From positions 1,550,001-1,614,000 of the forward strand of contig NZ_CP069421.1 in NCBI RefSeq assembly GCF_018118585.1: a stretch of DNA of 64,000 bases. The letters run 5' to 3'. Below, in pieces: positions 1 to 8,634 of the stretch. Position 1 is the stretch's first letter, and each line of letters begins with the position of its first letter. The notes under the pieces were generated by a model, which did not search any database, had not been told where the DNA came from, and saw nothing but the letters and a program-made list of their open reading frames with translations. The DNA comes from Aristaeella lactis (lineage in GTDB: Bacteria; Bacillota; Clostridia; Christensenellales; Aristaeellaceae). The translations under genes and the position numbers were made by a program.

Positions 1-369
1 GTGGAACAGGCCCCGGTTCTTGCCGATATCCTGCTGGTTTCCGGTGTTATGCGAATGTATGATCCTGACGGGAACACCGGCGCGCTTTGCAAACCGCAGC
101 ATATCCAGGCTGATGATATCACAGGTGTTGTAGTATATGACATCAAAACGGTTTTCGCGGAAAAACCGGTCCCAGAAAAGCCGGTACCGGATATAATGGT
201 GGCGGTTTGGCGGCCTGCGCCATATCTTGCCATCGATATTCATTTCCGGAAAGCTGCAGATGATCTCATACTGCGGCAGTTCCCTGATCAGTTGATCAAT
301 ATAGGTCTCCACACCGCCTCTGTTGGCGCTGTATCCGACCATAAAAATACGTTTTTTTCTGTCCTGCAT
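1..369 (-). CDS. Glycosyltransferase family 4 protein, N-terminal part (runs off the left edge)
   Basis: The reverse strand is open from an ATG at 369 to the window edge, about 123 residues. It begins MQDRKKRIFMVGYSANRGGV, with the glycine-rich loop and following helix (GGVETYIDQLIREL) of GT-B retaining glycosyltransferases. It continues with YYNTCDIISLD and IIHSHNTGN, matching the acceptor-side Rossmann domain of EPS glycosyltransferases. The sugar-nucleotide domain lies outside the window. The start lies 10 bases after the EpsG stop with no strong ribosome binding site, so translation is probably coupled. Its place in the EPS operon suggests it adds a sugar to the lipid-linked repeat unit at the inner membrane face. 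Donor and acceptor cannot be read from the sequence. Confidence 0.8.
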   Translation of the reverse strand, partial: MQDRKKRIFMVGYSANRGGVETYIDQLIRELPQYEIICSFPEMNIDGKIWRRPPNRHHYIRYRLFWDRFFRENRFDVIYYNTCDIISLDMLRFAKRAGVPVRIIHSHNTGNQQDIGKNRGLFH

Positions 370-379
370 GTTTTTATAC

Positions 380-1462
380 TCAGCGTTCAAAGATCCATCT
401 GAAGTCCCGAAGGCTTCCTGATTGCAGCGAATAGACCCAATAGGCCAGGAATACCAGAAGCGTGACCAGGATCAGTACATTCCGGTGTTTGTTCCTGGGG
501 ATCATCTGGAACAGATATCCGTATCCGATACACACCATTGCGCCGGTATAGATTCCAACCCGTCCGAAATACGCGCTGCCCATGCCGGCCAGCATGGCAA
601 AAGCATTGAAGAGCAGGCCGTTTATGTAGAACGCCTGCGTACGGGTCATCTTCTTCCTGTCACAGGATGAGAAATAAAGGAGGACCGGAACAAACCCGAC
701 CGCAATTCTCAGGGGGTTGACGTCGCGTGTCATATACGCGTCTGACCAGTCGATGATGGTGCCCTTAAACATCTCGATCAGGTTGATCACGATCTCATAG
801 GAGAAGCGGATGATCAGGGCACCGGCCGCCAGAATGGCAAACTGTGTAAAGTCCGGCTTCCTGGCAAACAGAAAATAAGGCAGGATCATAATGATCGCTG
901 ATTTATGAAACAGGACCGCCAGCAGGACCGTCAGGAGATAAGGGACAAACCTGCGTTTCAGGATATACCGGTTTCCGGCAAACACGATTGCGGCGGCAAG
1001 ATACTGGCGGATCCCGTTGAAACTGCCTGTCCAGTCGCCCAAAAAAAGAAAGATCAGCACACTGACCAGGTACATGGGACTGTACCGGTAGATCATCAGG
1101 CTGTATATTCCAATGATGATGATTGAGCAGATAAAGATCAGCGTTGCCCCGTCATCCAGGATCATCGTGGATATTTTGCTCAGCAGCCGGATACCCGGTT
1201 CCCGGAAATGGATCAGGTAATCCCAGACCGTTTGCCAGTCTGTGACCCGGGTCCGGTAATAAGCCATATAATCCGTGCCAACCCGGTACCGCAGTCCGGC
1301 CACAGCGATCAGGACTGCCGCCACAGTGAAAGCGAAGACCGGGTCGGGCCTTGTCAAATAGGCTCCTGTACGGGAGATCCTGGTTTTGGGATTCGTCTGT
1401 GCCATTATGCCAAACGTCACCGTCACAACCAGCACGATCAGGTATACGGCTGAAATAATCAC
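380..1462 (-). CDS. EpsG-family polysaccharide polymerase-like membrane protein
   Basis: A 360-residue polytopic membrane protein with roughly ten hydrophobic segments. Residues 55-70 hold AGLRYRVGTDYMAYY, the hallmark of the EpsG family (the G-x-D-Y-x-x-Y signature after the second helix). Further loops such as GDWTGSFNGIRQYLA and FHKSAII also fit EpsG/Wzy-like proteins. Known members are thought to polymerise exopolysaccharide repeat units on the outer membrane face. The start is a GTG at 1462; a GGAG lies about 14 bases upstream, so the exact start is less certain than the reading frame. It sits between two glycosyltransferase genes in one leftward operon. Confidence 0.85.
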   Translation of the reverse strand: MIISAVYLIVLVVTVTFGIMAQTNPKTRISRTGAYLTRPDPVFAFTVAAVLIAVAGLRYRVGTDYMAYYRTRVTDWQTVWDYLIHFREPGIRLLSKISTMILDDGATLIFICSIIIIGIYSLMIYRYSPMYLVSVLIFLFLGDWTGSFNGIRQYLAAAIVFAGNRYILKRRFVPYLLTVLLAVLFHKSAIIMILPYFLFARKPDFTQFAILAAGALIIRFSYEIVINLIEMFKGTIIDWSDAYMTRDVNPLRIAVGFVPVLLYFSSCDRKKMTRTQAFYINGLLFNAFAMLAGMGSAYFGRVGIYTGAMVCIGYGYLFQMIPRNKHRNVLILVTLLVFLAYWVYSLQSGSLRDFRWIFER

Positions 1463-1498
1463 CGGTTTTGCTCTGTCTCCTTTGTTGGTAATATCCGT

Positions 1499-2623
1499 TT
1501 AATCCAGAAGTTCCCGGATCAGCTGCAGGATCTCCTGCTTCGTCCTGTCGATGGTAAAGGCTTCAACGGTTTTCTGATTGCGTGCCCCCATCTGCTGCCT
1601 GTTCCCGGGGTTGATCTTCAGTATTTGAATACTCTCTGCGTAACGACGGACGTCATCCGGATCACAAATATATCCGGAGACGCCGTCCTCTGTTATGTCC
1701 GTCAATCCCCTTATTCCGGAGTTAACCAGCGGCAGGCCGCAGTACATGGCCTCCATGGCTGCAAACGGCAGGCCCTCCCGCCTGGAAGGCAGAGCAAACA
1801 CATCGCTCTGCCGGCAGATATCCGCGATATCTTTTCTGTATCCCAGAAAATGAATATGATCCGCAATGTCCAGTTCCCGAGCAAGCACCTCAAGGTTCTG
1901 CCGCTGGTCTCCCTTTCCGCAGAGCACATAATGGATGGCGGGATCCTTCATCCGGGCAATGGCCCGGATGATCACCTGCTGGTTTTTGTTTGCGTTCAGT
2001 TCACCGACAGAAAGAACCAGAAAAGCCTCCTTCGGGAGGTCGAGCTCGTTCCGCAGGTCTGTCGGGTTTTCTCCTGGCCGCAGCCGGTCTGTATCGATCC
2101 CGACGCCATGGATATAGGCAGCCCTGGGGGTACGCATTTTCCGGGCCCTGGCATAATCCTCCCGGTTGATCGTGCAGATGCAGTCGGCTTTGGATGCCAT
2201 CATCCTTTCAACCGGACAGAACAGCATCCAGTTGGGCAGCGGCGCTCCCTTATAGAAATGAAAGCCATGCACCATGTACATGACTCTGGTTCCCTGTTTC
2301 CTTGCTTTCCGTGCGGCCATGCGGGTTACGACCCCCATCACGGGTTCATTGGTCCAGATCAGGTCATAGCGGCCGCTGTCTATGAGCTTTTTGAGTTCCC
2401 TGTATCCCCTGGCGTTGGATACTGCCAGCGGACTTCGTTTCAGGTGCAGCTGATGAACCGGTACAAGCCGCTCCAGGTCCTGCCGGACCTCCGTCATCCG
2501 GTTCAGCACCTCGGAACAGGCTATTTCCACCTCATACCCGTTTTCCGCGAGATTCCTGACATGCGGCTCCAGGAACTGCTTCATCATGGAGTCCGTACAG
2601 GTGATCAGAATTCTTTTTGCCAT
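1499..2623 (-). CDS. Glycosyltransferase family 4
   Basis: A 374-residue GT-B fold glycosyltransferase. The N-terminal domain starts MAKRILITCTDSMMKQFLEP and includes MYMVHGFHFYKG and NREDYARARKM. The C-terminal nucleotide-sugar domain has VLSVGELNANKNQQVIIRAI near residue 210, FLGYRKDIADICRQSDVFAL, and the E-x7-E motif in SRREGLPFAAMEAMYCGLP near residue 295. These are typical of capsule and EPS transferases that use UDP-sugars. The first 19 bases overlap the end of the aldo/keto reductase gene. It is predicted to be cytoplasmic or membrane-associated and to extend the EPS repeat unit; the sugar is unknown. Confidence 0.9.
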   Translation of the reverse strand: MAKRILITCTDSMMKQFLEPHVRNLAENGYEVEIACSEVLNRMTEVRQDLERLVPVHQLHLKRSPLAVSNARGYRELKKLIDSGRYDLIWTNEPVMGVVTRMAARKARKQGTRVMYMVHGFHFYKGAPLPNWMLFCPVERMMASKADCICTINREDYARARKMRTPRAAYIHGVGIDTDRLRPGENPTDLRNELDLPKEAFLVLSVGELNANKNQQVIIRAIARMKDPAIHYVLCGKGDQRQNLEVLARELDIADHIHFLGYRKDIADICRQSDVFALPSRREGLPFAAMEAMYCGLPLVNSGIRGLTDITEDGVSGYICDPDDVRRYAESIQILKINPGNRQQMGARNQKTVEAFTIDRTKQEILQLIRELLD

Positions 2624-3588
2624 ATGCCTTTTTCCTCTGATTCATGTTCTCCCTCAAGGGAAACACGGTTCAGAAGGCTGACCTCTTCCGGTGACAGATG
2701 CCAGTCCAGGGACCGAAGATTATCCTGCATCTGCAATGCATTTTTCACACCCATGATGGGAATGGCTGTCGGCAGATAATCCATGATAAACCGGATGGCT
2801 GTTGCCGCACAGCTCACATTGTGAACCGCCGCGATCATCTTCAGCGTCTCAACGATCTTCAGGTTGCGCTTCAGTTTGTCGCCGTGGAAGTTGACGTATA
2901 CTTCCCTTCTGCGGCGGTCGTTGACCGGGAAGGTGACTCCTTCTTTATACTTTCCGGTCAGCATGCCCTGTCCCAGGCTGCCCCAGGTCATGGGCGTCGT
3001 ATCCATTTCCGCTTCCAGCAGCCGGAGTTCTCCTTCCTTATCCCGGCAGCAGAGGGAAAACTCATGCTGTGCTGTCACAAACTGTCCTTTGTGCGGTACG
3101 CACTGCGGCAGTTCATTCGGCTTTACATTGGACAGGCCGAAATAGCGGATCTTACCGGCAGCCTTCTGGCGTTCCAGTTCATCAATAATCTCTTCCGCAG
3201 GCGTTTTCCGGTCCCAGTAATGAACCACATACAGGTCGATATAATCTGTGTTCAGGCGTTTCAGGGAGTGATCCAGCGCTTCCCGGATCCATGCGGGGGA
3301 ATTATCGATCACTGTTTTTCCGTTGCCTGCCCGGACGCCGAATTTGGTCTGGATCACAACATCCTTACGATGGTTGCCCAGTCCTTTAGCCAGCGTCTTT
3401 TCCGATTGTCCAAGGCCATAGGTATCCGCGGTATCAAAAAATGTGACACCGGCCTCCAGCCCCGTCTGGATAGCTCTGACAAAATCCTGCTGGTTGGTCT
3501 CTCCCCACTGGTATCCGCCCATGGGGCATCCGCCCATGCAGAAACGTGATACTGTCAGGTCCGAGTGGTTCAGTTGAACGTATTCCAT
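2605..3588 (-). CDS. Aldo/keto reductase
   Basis: A 327-residue NADPH-dependent (beta/alpha)8 reductase. Visible catalytic elements are TFFDTADTYGLGQSE (Asp and Tyr, about residues 45-60), the lysine in VIQTKFGV near residue 80 and the histidine in YVVHYWD near residue 122. The ATG at 3588 is chosen because GGAG lies 7 bases upstream and the protein then begins MEYVQLNHSDLTVSRFCMGG, as in the family. The longer frame to 3627 would overlap the next gene. Its substrate is unknown. An oxidoreductase inside an EPS operon could reduce a sugar intermediate, but it may simply be a passenger. Confidence 0.88.
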   Translation of the reverse strand: MEYVQLNHSDLTVSRFCMGGCPMGGYQWGETNQQDFVRAIQTGLEAGVTFFDTADTYGLGQSEKTLAKGLGNHRKDVVIQTKFGVRAGNGKTVIDNSPAWIREALDHSLKRLNTDYIDLYVVHYWDRKTPAEEIIDELERQKAAGKIRYFGLSNVKPNELPQCVPHKGQFVTAQHEFSLCCRDKEGELRLLEAEMDTTPMTWGSLGQGMLTGKYKEGVTFPVNDRRRREVYVNFHGDKLKRNLKIVETLKMIAAVHNVSCAATAIRFIMDYLPTAIPIMGVKNALQMQDNLRSLDWHLSPEEVSLLNRVSLEGEHESEEKGIWQKEF

Positions 3589-3607
3589 CTGTCGTCTCCG
3601 AATGCGT

Positions 3608-4537
3608 TTATCTTGGATAAACCTCACATTGTGGTTTCATTTGGTTGCGCCGGTCTTTTGCGTCCAGGCCGCTTTCATAGGATCTGTTCCCGATCGATTC
3701 GGGATAAGGTCCTTTGCCTTCCAGGTACAGGTACAGTTCACGGACAGCCTGTCCGGCCTGCTGTGCGGCATTCTCCGTCAGCTCCGCGAAGGACTTTGTT
3801 GATGTCCTGCCCTCTTCATAGGGATAATGCCATTCCCGGTGATCTTCGTTTTCAATATCCACATTGACATATGCTTTCTCAGCGTAGCTGAGGGAGCCGG
3901 GGGTCCCTCCCTTAAAGACACGGGCAAGTATTCCCCCGGGATCTTCAATGATCTGTGCAAACCGTTTCTCATCCTGCAGCGCCTGGTTGATCCGCTGCCA
4001 GGCATTCTTCCAGCCAAAGGTTTCCGCGTACACCGCGTCAATGGATTCCCTCATTGTTTCCGGAAGACCGTTTCCGGACAGGATTTTCCGGGTGATCGGC
4101 CGGTCTTTCAGTTTCATCCCGTTCCGGGCCAGCGCAAGCCGGTCCATCGCGTGTTCAAGGGACCGGTGATTGCCGGAATACTCTTTCCCAGAACCTGCAC
4201 GGTAAATGACATAAGGGTGACAGGTGCTGTCCAGGAAGTAGTGTGTCAGGAATCCGCACTCATAGGAAAACAACTGTTCCCGGAGGATACCCGTCTGGTT
4301 CATCGTTTCCTGTGACAGCCAGCGGAAGAATTTCCCGCAATGGCGGTTATGCATTTCGCTGCTCCATCCGTGGAATCTTTTCCATACGGGCGGGCACCAG
4401 AAGCGGATGACGCCCAGGGGATCCGGGCCGCGAAGGCCCGTCCGGTACAGAACCGGATGGATCCGTTCCCGGATCTCCTGCGGAAGTTCCTTCAGGACAC
4501 GTTCTCCGAAAAAATAGTGTACTGCGATCTCAGGCAT
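3608..4537 (-). CDS. Zinc-dependent phospholipase C-like protein
   Basis: A 309-residue protein starting MPEIAVHYFFGERVLKELP. The family pattern of Zn-binding His and Asp residues is visible: His7, GPDPLG near residue 38, HNRHCG near residue 62, FLTHYFLDSTCHPYV near residue 95 and NHRSLEHAMDRL near residue 125. This matches the bacterial zinc-dependent phospholipase C family (PF00882 type). There is no signal peptide, so it probably acts in the cytoplasm or is not a secreted lipase at all; many members are uncharacterised. AGGAAGG lies upstream of the ATG. The gene sits between the solute-binding protein and the aldo/keto reductase in the EPS operon, which gives no clear hint to its substrate. 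Confidence 0.8.
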   Translation of the reverse strand: MPEIAVHYFFGERVLKELPQEIRERIHPVLYRTGLRGPDPLGVIRFWCPPVWKRFHGWSSEMHNRHCGKFFRWLSQETMNQTGILREQLFSYECGFLTHYFLDSTCHPYVIYRAGSGKEYSGNHRSLEHAMDRLALARNGMKLKDRPITRKILSGNGLPETMRESIDAVYAETFGWKNAWQRINQALQDEKRFAQIIEDPGGILARVFKGGTPGSLSYAEKAYVNVDIENEDHREWHYPYEEGRTSTKSFAELTENAAQQAGQAVRELYLYLEGKGPYPESIGNRSYESGLDAKDRRNQMKPQCEVYPR

Positions 4538-4554
4538 GCTGAAGAGCCTTCCTG

Positions 4555-6975
4555 TTACTGTTTGCTGACAGCAACCAGCGCGAACGGTTTTCCGGCAAGC
4601 TTGTCCAGCTGATCCTTCTGCAGTTCAACGCTGACGCTGCCGTTTTCAAGGACTCCCGCCTTGCTAACGATCCATTCGGTTTCTTTTTCGCCTATAATAC
4701 CGAAAATGAGATAGACCGTTTCACCCGCTGTGTACTTTGTTTCAAACCCGAACTGGATCTCAGCGGATTTCACGTTCCGGTAATCATCGCTGATGGTGGC
4801 GGTAATAAATTCGTTGACCGTGCGGTATTCCGCCGGGATCTGGTCCTGAATGTCCTTCGGGAAGCCCGCGAGCGCACCGGCGGATGCATCCGGGGCTGTT
4901 TTTTCCTGATGGGCGGAACGTAAAAGGATCGCCTCGCCGATGGTATCGCTGTCCTTCATGCGGTTATAGTCTTCAAGCAGTTCCGCCATTTCCTCGCTTG
5001 TGATCTTTCCCCTGGACATCCGTGCGGCAATCATGGCGCTTGCCCAGGTGGTGTGGTCCGCGATCCAGTAGTTCTGCAGTTCAACGGTGGAGAAATCGAA
5101 ATAGACGTTGATATATACCGGCAGGATCGGCAGGGTTTCGCTCAGGCGTTCCTGGAAGGCAACCCACTTCTTCATGTAGCCAAACATGTCATTCGGCTCA
5201 GTCCGGTCCATCTCCAGTGCCAGGTCACGAAGCTCCTCATGAACGGCCGGGATGCTGTCCGGTGCGTCGTTGTCCTGTTTCCGGGACGCGCCGTTGCTGA
5301 AGATCATTGCCGGATTAAAGACAAAGGAGAAGTTATTGCCCAGGTAGAGCAGGTCATAGTCTTCATCAATACTTCCGCCGAAAACCTCTTCGATCCGGGA
5401 CAGTGACGTGGGAACCAGGTTGGCTTTAATGCCGGCCTTCTCCAGATTGTCCACGAAGTACTCCTTCAGCGGCTGTTCCACTTCCGCGGTTCCTGTATAG
5501 GCAATGGTCAGTTCAAGCGGTTTCAGTCCTTCTTCTGTCTGCCTGTACCTTATATTGTCGGTTCCCGGTACGAAAGCCTCTCCCTGCTCGTTCAGGTTCC
5601 ATCCATCCTCGCTGAGAAGTGCGGCAGCCTGCTCAATGTCGAAGGGATACCGGGTCAGGCCGTCCAGGTTGATATCTTCCCAGCCGGCGCCTTTATGGGC
5701 GGTAGTCTGCGTTCCATTCCTGTGCTTTGTTTCTTCTTCCGGATAAGGCATCTGTCCGGAAGCCAGCTGGTACATCCACTGTCCAAGGCCGTAGAGTCCG
5801 TCCGCTTCCAGGCCGAAATAGCCGACATACCGGCGGACAAATTCGGTTTTGTTCAGGCAGCTTGCCAGGGCCCGGCGGAGCTTGCCGCTTTGGGCAGCAT
5901 CACTTCCCGGCAGGAAATAGAAATAGGTCAGTCCTGTGCGGGGATACACCGCGCGGGTAAACTCTCCGGTGGTCGCGCAAAGCTCCAGGCCCTGCCGGAT
6001 CGCGTCCGCAAGCGTCACCTTATTCAGCAGCGCGTAGGTCCCTTTGCTCAGTTCCTCAACCATGTCCTCATTGTGGGCCAGGGTATAGGTCAGGTTTTTG
6101 ATCCTCGGCTTTGATCCGTCCTCATCGCCCTTGTACCAGGGATTGACTTCAAACCGCGCGGTTTTTCCGTCAAAGGACAGGATCGTGTAAGGTCCGGATC
6201 CGGGAGCCGGATGAACCAGGTATCCTGTTTCCGGGGTCAGGATTGTCTCCCGGAGCAGTTCCTCCGTGAAGGGATTCTCTTCCGGGTTTTCTCCGGCAAT
6301 ATAGGCCCCTTCCTCGCTGTCATACACTTTGCATCCAGGAGCAATCGCGCTGATCGGGTAAGGATTGAAACTGAACCGGGACAGTTCGTAGAAATATGGA
6401 AGTGCTTCCTTTTTGACAACAAAGACAATCTGGTTGTCATTAATCACGCGCAGGCCTTTCAGCGTGTTTGTCCGGCCCGCGGCATAGTCTTCATAGCCCT
6501 CAAGATAGCTCAGGTCCGAATGGATACCGCCCAGCTTTTCGATCAGCGGGCTCGCCTGAAGCAATACGGAGAAAGCGTAGTCCCACGCACTGATCCGGGT
6601 GCCGTCGGAATAATACAGGTCCTTATACAGGGAGATCAGATATCTCCGGTTGCCTTCCCGGTCATCACCGATGGTGGCGCCGCTGACAACCGTGTGGTCG
6701 AAACGGAAAACGCTCTTATCTCCGTCCCAACGGATCAGGTTGTACCCGGCAGTCAGCTGCCGGACGTCAATATCACTGGTATTGCTTCCCCACAGTGCGG
6801 TAAAGAACTGTCCGTTCATCTGTGTGGGATTGCCGATGGTCAGGTCATTGTAGTCATAGGATACCCGGTAATCCTGTCCCTCTGTGTTCTCCGGGGAATC
6901 CGTTCCTTCAGCCAGGGCGGAAAACAGGTTCAGGACCAGGATACAGGCCAGAAGGATGCCGAGCCATTTTTTCAT
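4555..6975 (-). CDS. Extracellular family 5 (peptide/nickel-type) solute-binding protein
   Basis: An 806-residue exported protein with a Sec signal peptide (MKKWLGILLACILVLNLFSA, probable cleavage after ALA). The body matches family 5 binding proteins: LYKDLYYSDGTRISAWDYAF near residue 125, the YP-x-S region near residue 215, GSGPYTI near residue 265 and LRRALASCLNKTEF near residue 375. The last ~100 residues form an extra beta-rich tail (RTVNEFITATISDDYRN onward) not normal for this family. No permease or ATPase genes are adjacent, so it is an orphan binding protein and may capture a peptide or sense an envelope ligand. AAGGAGG lies upstream of the ATG. Confidence 0.82.
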   Translation of the reverse strand: MKKWLGILLACILVLNLFSALAEGTDSPENTEGQDYRVSYDYNDLTIGNPTQMNGQFFTALWGSNTSDIDVRQLTAGYNLIRWDGDKSVFRFDHTVVSGATIGDDREGNRRYLISLYKDLYYSDGTRISAWDYAFSVLLQASPLIEKLGGIHSDLSYLEGYEDYAAGRTNTLKGLRVINDNQIVFVVKKEALPYFYELSRFSFNPYPISAIAPGCKVYDSEEGAYIAGENPEENPFTEELLRETILTPETGYLVHPAPGSGPYTILSFDGKTARFEVNPWYKGDEDGSKPRIKNLTYTLAHNEDMVEELSKGTYALLNKVTLADAIRQGLELCATTGEFTRAVYPRTGLTYFYFLPGSDAAQSGKLRRALASCLNKTEFVRRYVGYFGLEADGLYGLGQWMYQLASGQMPYPEEETKHRNGTQTTAHKGAGWEDINLDGLTRYPFDIEQAAALLSEDGWNLNEQGEAFVPGTDNIRYRQTEEGLKPLELTIAYTGTAEVEQPLKEYFVDNLEKAGIKANLVPTSLSRIEEVFGGSIDEDYDLLYLGNNFSFVFNPAMIFSNGASRKQDNDAPDSIPAVHEELRDLALEMDRTEPNDMFGYMKKWVAFQERLSETLPILPVYINVYFDFSTVELQNYWIADHTTWASAMIAARMSRGKITSEEMAELLEDYNRMKDSDTIGEAILLRSAHQEKTAPDASAGALAGFPKDIQDQIPAEYRTVNEFITATISDDYRNVKSAEIQFGFETKYTAGETVYLIFGIIGEKETEWIVSKAGVLENGSVSVELQKDQLDKLAGKPFALVAVSKQ

Positions 6976-7016
6976 TGGGGTGGTGCCTCCTTGTTGATTC
7001 TTGCTGCCTTTTCAGC

Positions 7017-7544
7017 TTATTCGAAGCAGATACCTACGTTGCTGACGGAGAAGCCAAGTCCGGTGGGAGCTTCATAATCCTCAATGGTGAACAGCTCCTC
7101 CATCTCAGCGTACGGGAACGCGGAAACATCCGCCTCAGGCGAAACATACACAACGGTATATTCCATATCCCGCATCGGCATAACGTCCGCAACAGTTTCA
7201 ACAGAAGGCGTAAATCCCTTGATTTCCGGGGATGCCACGCTGTATTCCGTTCCTGCCTGGAGCATAGCGTCATATGTCTGCGATGCTGTGCTGCCGTCCG
7301 CGTAAACGTAATAGATCGTGAGGCGGTATATGGTCCTCAGGATCTCCTGGAGTTCCTGCACTTCCGGTGTGTCCGGAATGATCTCAACAACAGGAGGGAC
7401 CACTTCTTCCGTCTCATCCTCAGCCACTACATTTGTCACAACGGTTTTGGGAATATCTGTGTTGGACCGGGAATTGGTGGCAGCCGCGATAACCGGCACC
7501 ACAGCGAGCAGCAGGGCGATGAGGGTGATCAGTGTTCTTTTCAT
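7017..7544 (-). CDS. Small secreted protein with a MucBP-like domain
   Basis: A 175-residue protein starting MKRTLITLIALLLAVVPVIA, a clear signal peptide. Residues about 75-140 (LTIYYVYADGSTASQTYDAM ... YTVVYV) have the beta pattern of MucBP-type repeats: a Y-x-Y-x-D-G strand, a middle G-x-x-Y-S-V-x-x-P strand and a final Y-T-V-V-Y strand. The ATG at 7544 is preceded by GAAAGGAAAG; the longer open frame overlaps the LCP gene and lacks a ribosome binding site. There is no sortase motif or transmembrane anchor. Its place directly after the LCP gene suggests an envelope role, perhaps binding polysaccharide or wall. The specific function is unknown. Confidence 0.7.
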   Translation of the reverse strand: MKRTLITLIALLLAVVPVIAAATNSRSNTDIPKTVVTNVVAEDETEEVVPPVVEIIPDTPEVQELQEILRTIYRLTIYYVYADGSTASQTYDAMLQAGTEYSVASPEIKGFTPSVETVADVMPMRDMEYTVVYVSPEADVSAFPYAEMEELFTIEDYEAPTGLGFSVSNVGICFE

Positions 7545-7615
7545 GGTGGTCTTTCCTTTCTTGTCGTTGCTTATTGGCCCGCAGGATCTCCTGCGTTTGA
7601 TTCTCTTTGGGTGTT

Positions 7616-8629
7616 TTACCGGACGCTGTACAGATGGTTCATGATCCATTCTGTCACGCTGTCTCCCTCCGGATAAAACTCAATGAAACCGCTTTCATCC
7701 TGGGTGTAGCTGCCCGGAAGCCGGTCAACCGGCAGAACCTCGTATGTTCTTGCCTTGCTGATCTCCTCCATCAGCCGCTGGTCTGTCATATCCGTGACCG
7801 CGGCGGAATGAAACGCGGAAACCAGTTCCGAAGCAAAATCCTGATCCTCCGAAAGCTTCTGGTGAATCCTGTCGATCACACTTCGCATATAAACCGCCTG
7901 GCGTTCCATACGTTCCGCGTTGGTTCCGCTTCCGACGGTTTTCCGGGTCCGGACAAAGGTCTCAGCTTCCTTCCCCGTCAGGGTGATCGTATGTCCCTTA
8001 TACCATTCAGGATTCACTGCGGTCATATCATCCGGGATTTTTACGGAAATGCCGTCCAGTACATCCGTCAGTGCGGGAACCGCACTGTAATCGACCATGT
8101 AGTAACCGTCGATCTCCAGGCCGTCCAGCAGCGTTCTGACTGCCCGGACAGTATACCTGGCATTGTCCTCCGGGTTTGCGCCGAAGCTGTGGGCCAGGCA
8201 GATCTGCAGTTCCCGGGTTCCGGTCTCATTGCCGTATACACCCAGCACCGTGACCTGCGCCATGGTGTCCCGATCGATCTGGAGCTGGTGGATTTTCTTT
8301 TCCCCGTGATCGATCGCCAGCAGCATCAGGAAGTCCGCCTGTCCGCCGTTCCGGTAATTGACCCGGGGCGAAGCCGCCTCCGTTCCGTCCTTGTCGATGC
8401 CGCCCAGGAGTATCAGCGTCAGCGCCGGCTTTTTCCGGTATCTCTCCCCGTTCCATTCAACAATGCCTTCATCCATGAAAGCCTGGTTGCCTGTCTCACG
8501 GTTTTCCCGAAGCTGGTACCTGTCTGACCAGGACCGGTCTGTCAGCCCGATCAGGGCCGCCAGTGCCGCTCCTGCGATCAGCAGGATGATCACTGCCCTC
8601 AGCAGTACTGTCTTCCGATGGTTATCCAC
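7616..8629 (-). CDS. LytR-CpsA-Psr (LCP) family phosphotransferase
   Basis: A 337-residue protein with a short cytoplasmic N-terminus and one membrane segment (LLRAVIILLIAGAALAALIG). The LCP core follows: LTLILLGGIDKDG near residue 70, GGQADFLMLLAIDHGEKKIH, QIDRDTM near residue 118 with the conserved Arg-Asp pair, and ETFVRTRKTVGSGTNAERME near residue 225 carrying the conserved arginines. Known LCP enzymes transfer polysaccharides from lipid carriers to peptidoglycan, so it probably anchors the EPS or another polymer to the wall. The start is a GTG at 8629 behind AAAAAGGAAA, five bases after the autokinase stop. Confidence 0.88.
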   Translation of the reverse strand: MDNHRKTVLLRAVIILLIAGAALAALIGLTDRSWSDRYQLRENRETGNQAFMDEGIVEWNGERYRKKPALTLILLGGIDKDGTEAASPRVNYRNGGQADFLMLLAIDHGEKKIHQLQIDRDTMAQVTVLGVYGNETGTRELQICLAHSFGANPEDNARYTVRAVRTLLDGLEIDGYYMVDYSAVPALTDVLDGISVKIPDDMTAVNPEWYKGHTITLTGKEAETFVRTRKTVGSGTNAERMERQAVYMRSVIDRIHQKLSEDQDFASELVSAFHSAAVTDMTDQRLMEEISKARTYEVLPVDRLPGSYTQDESGFIEFYPEGDSVTEWIMNHLYSVR

Positions 8630-8634
8630 GGCAG

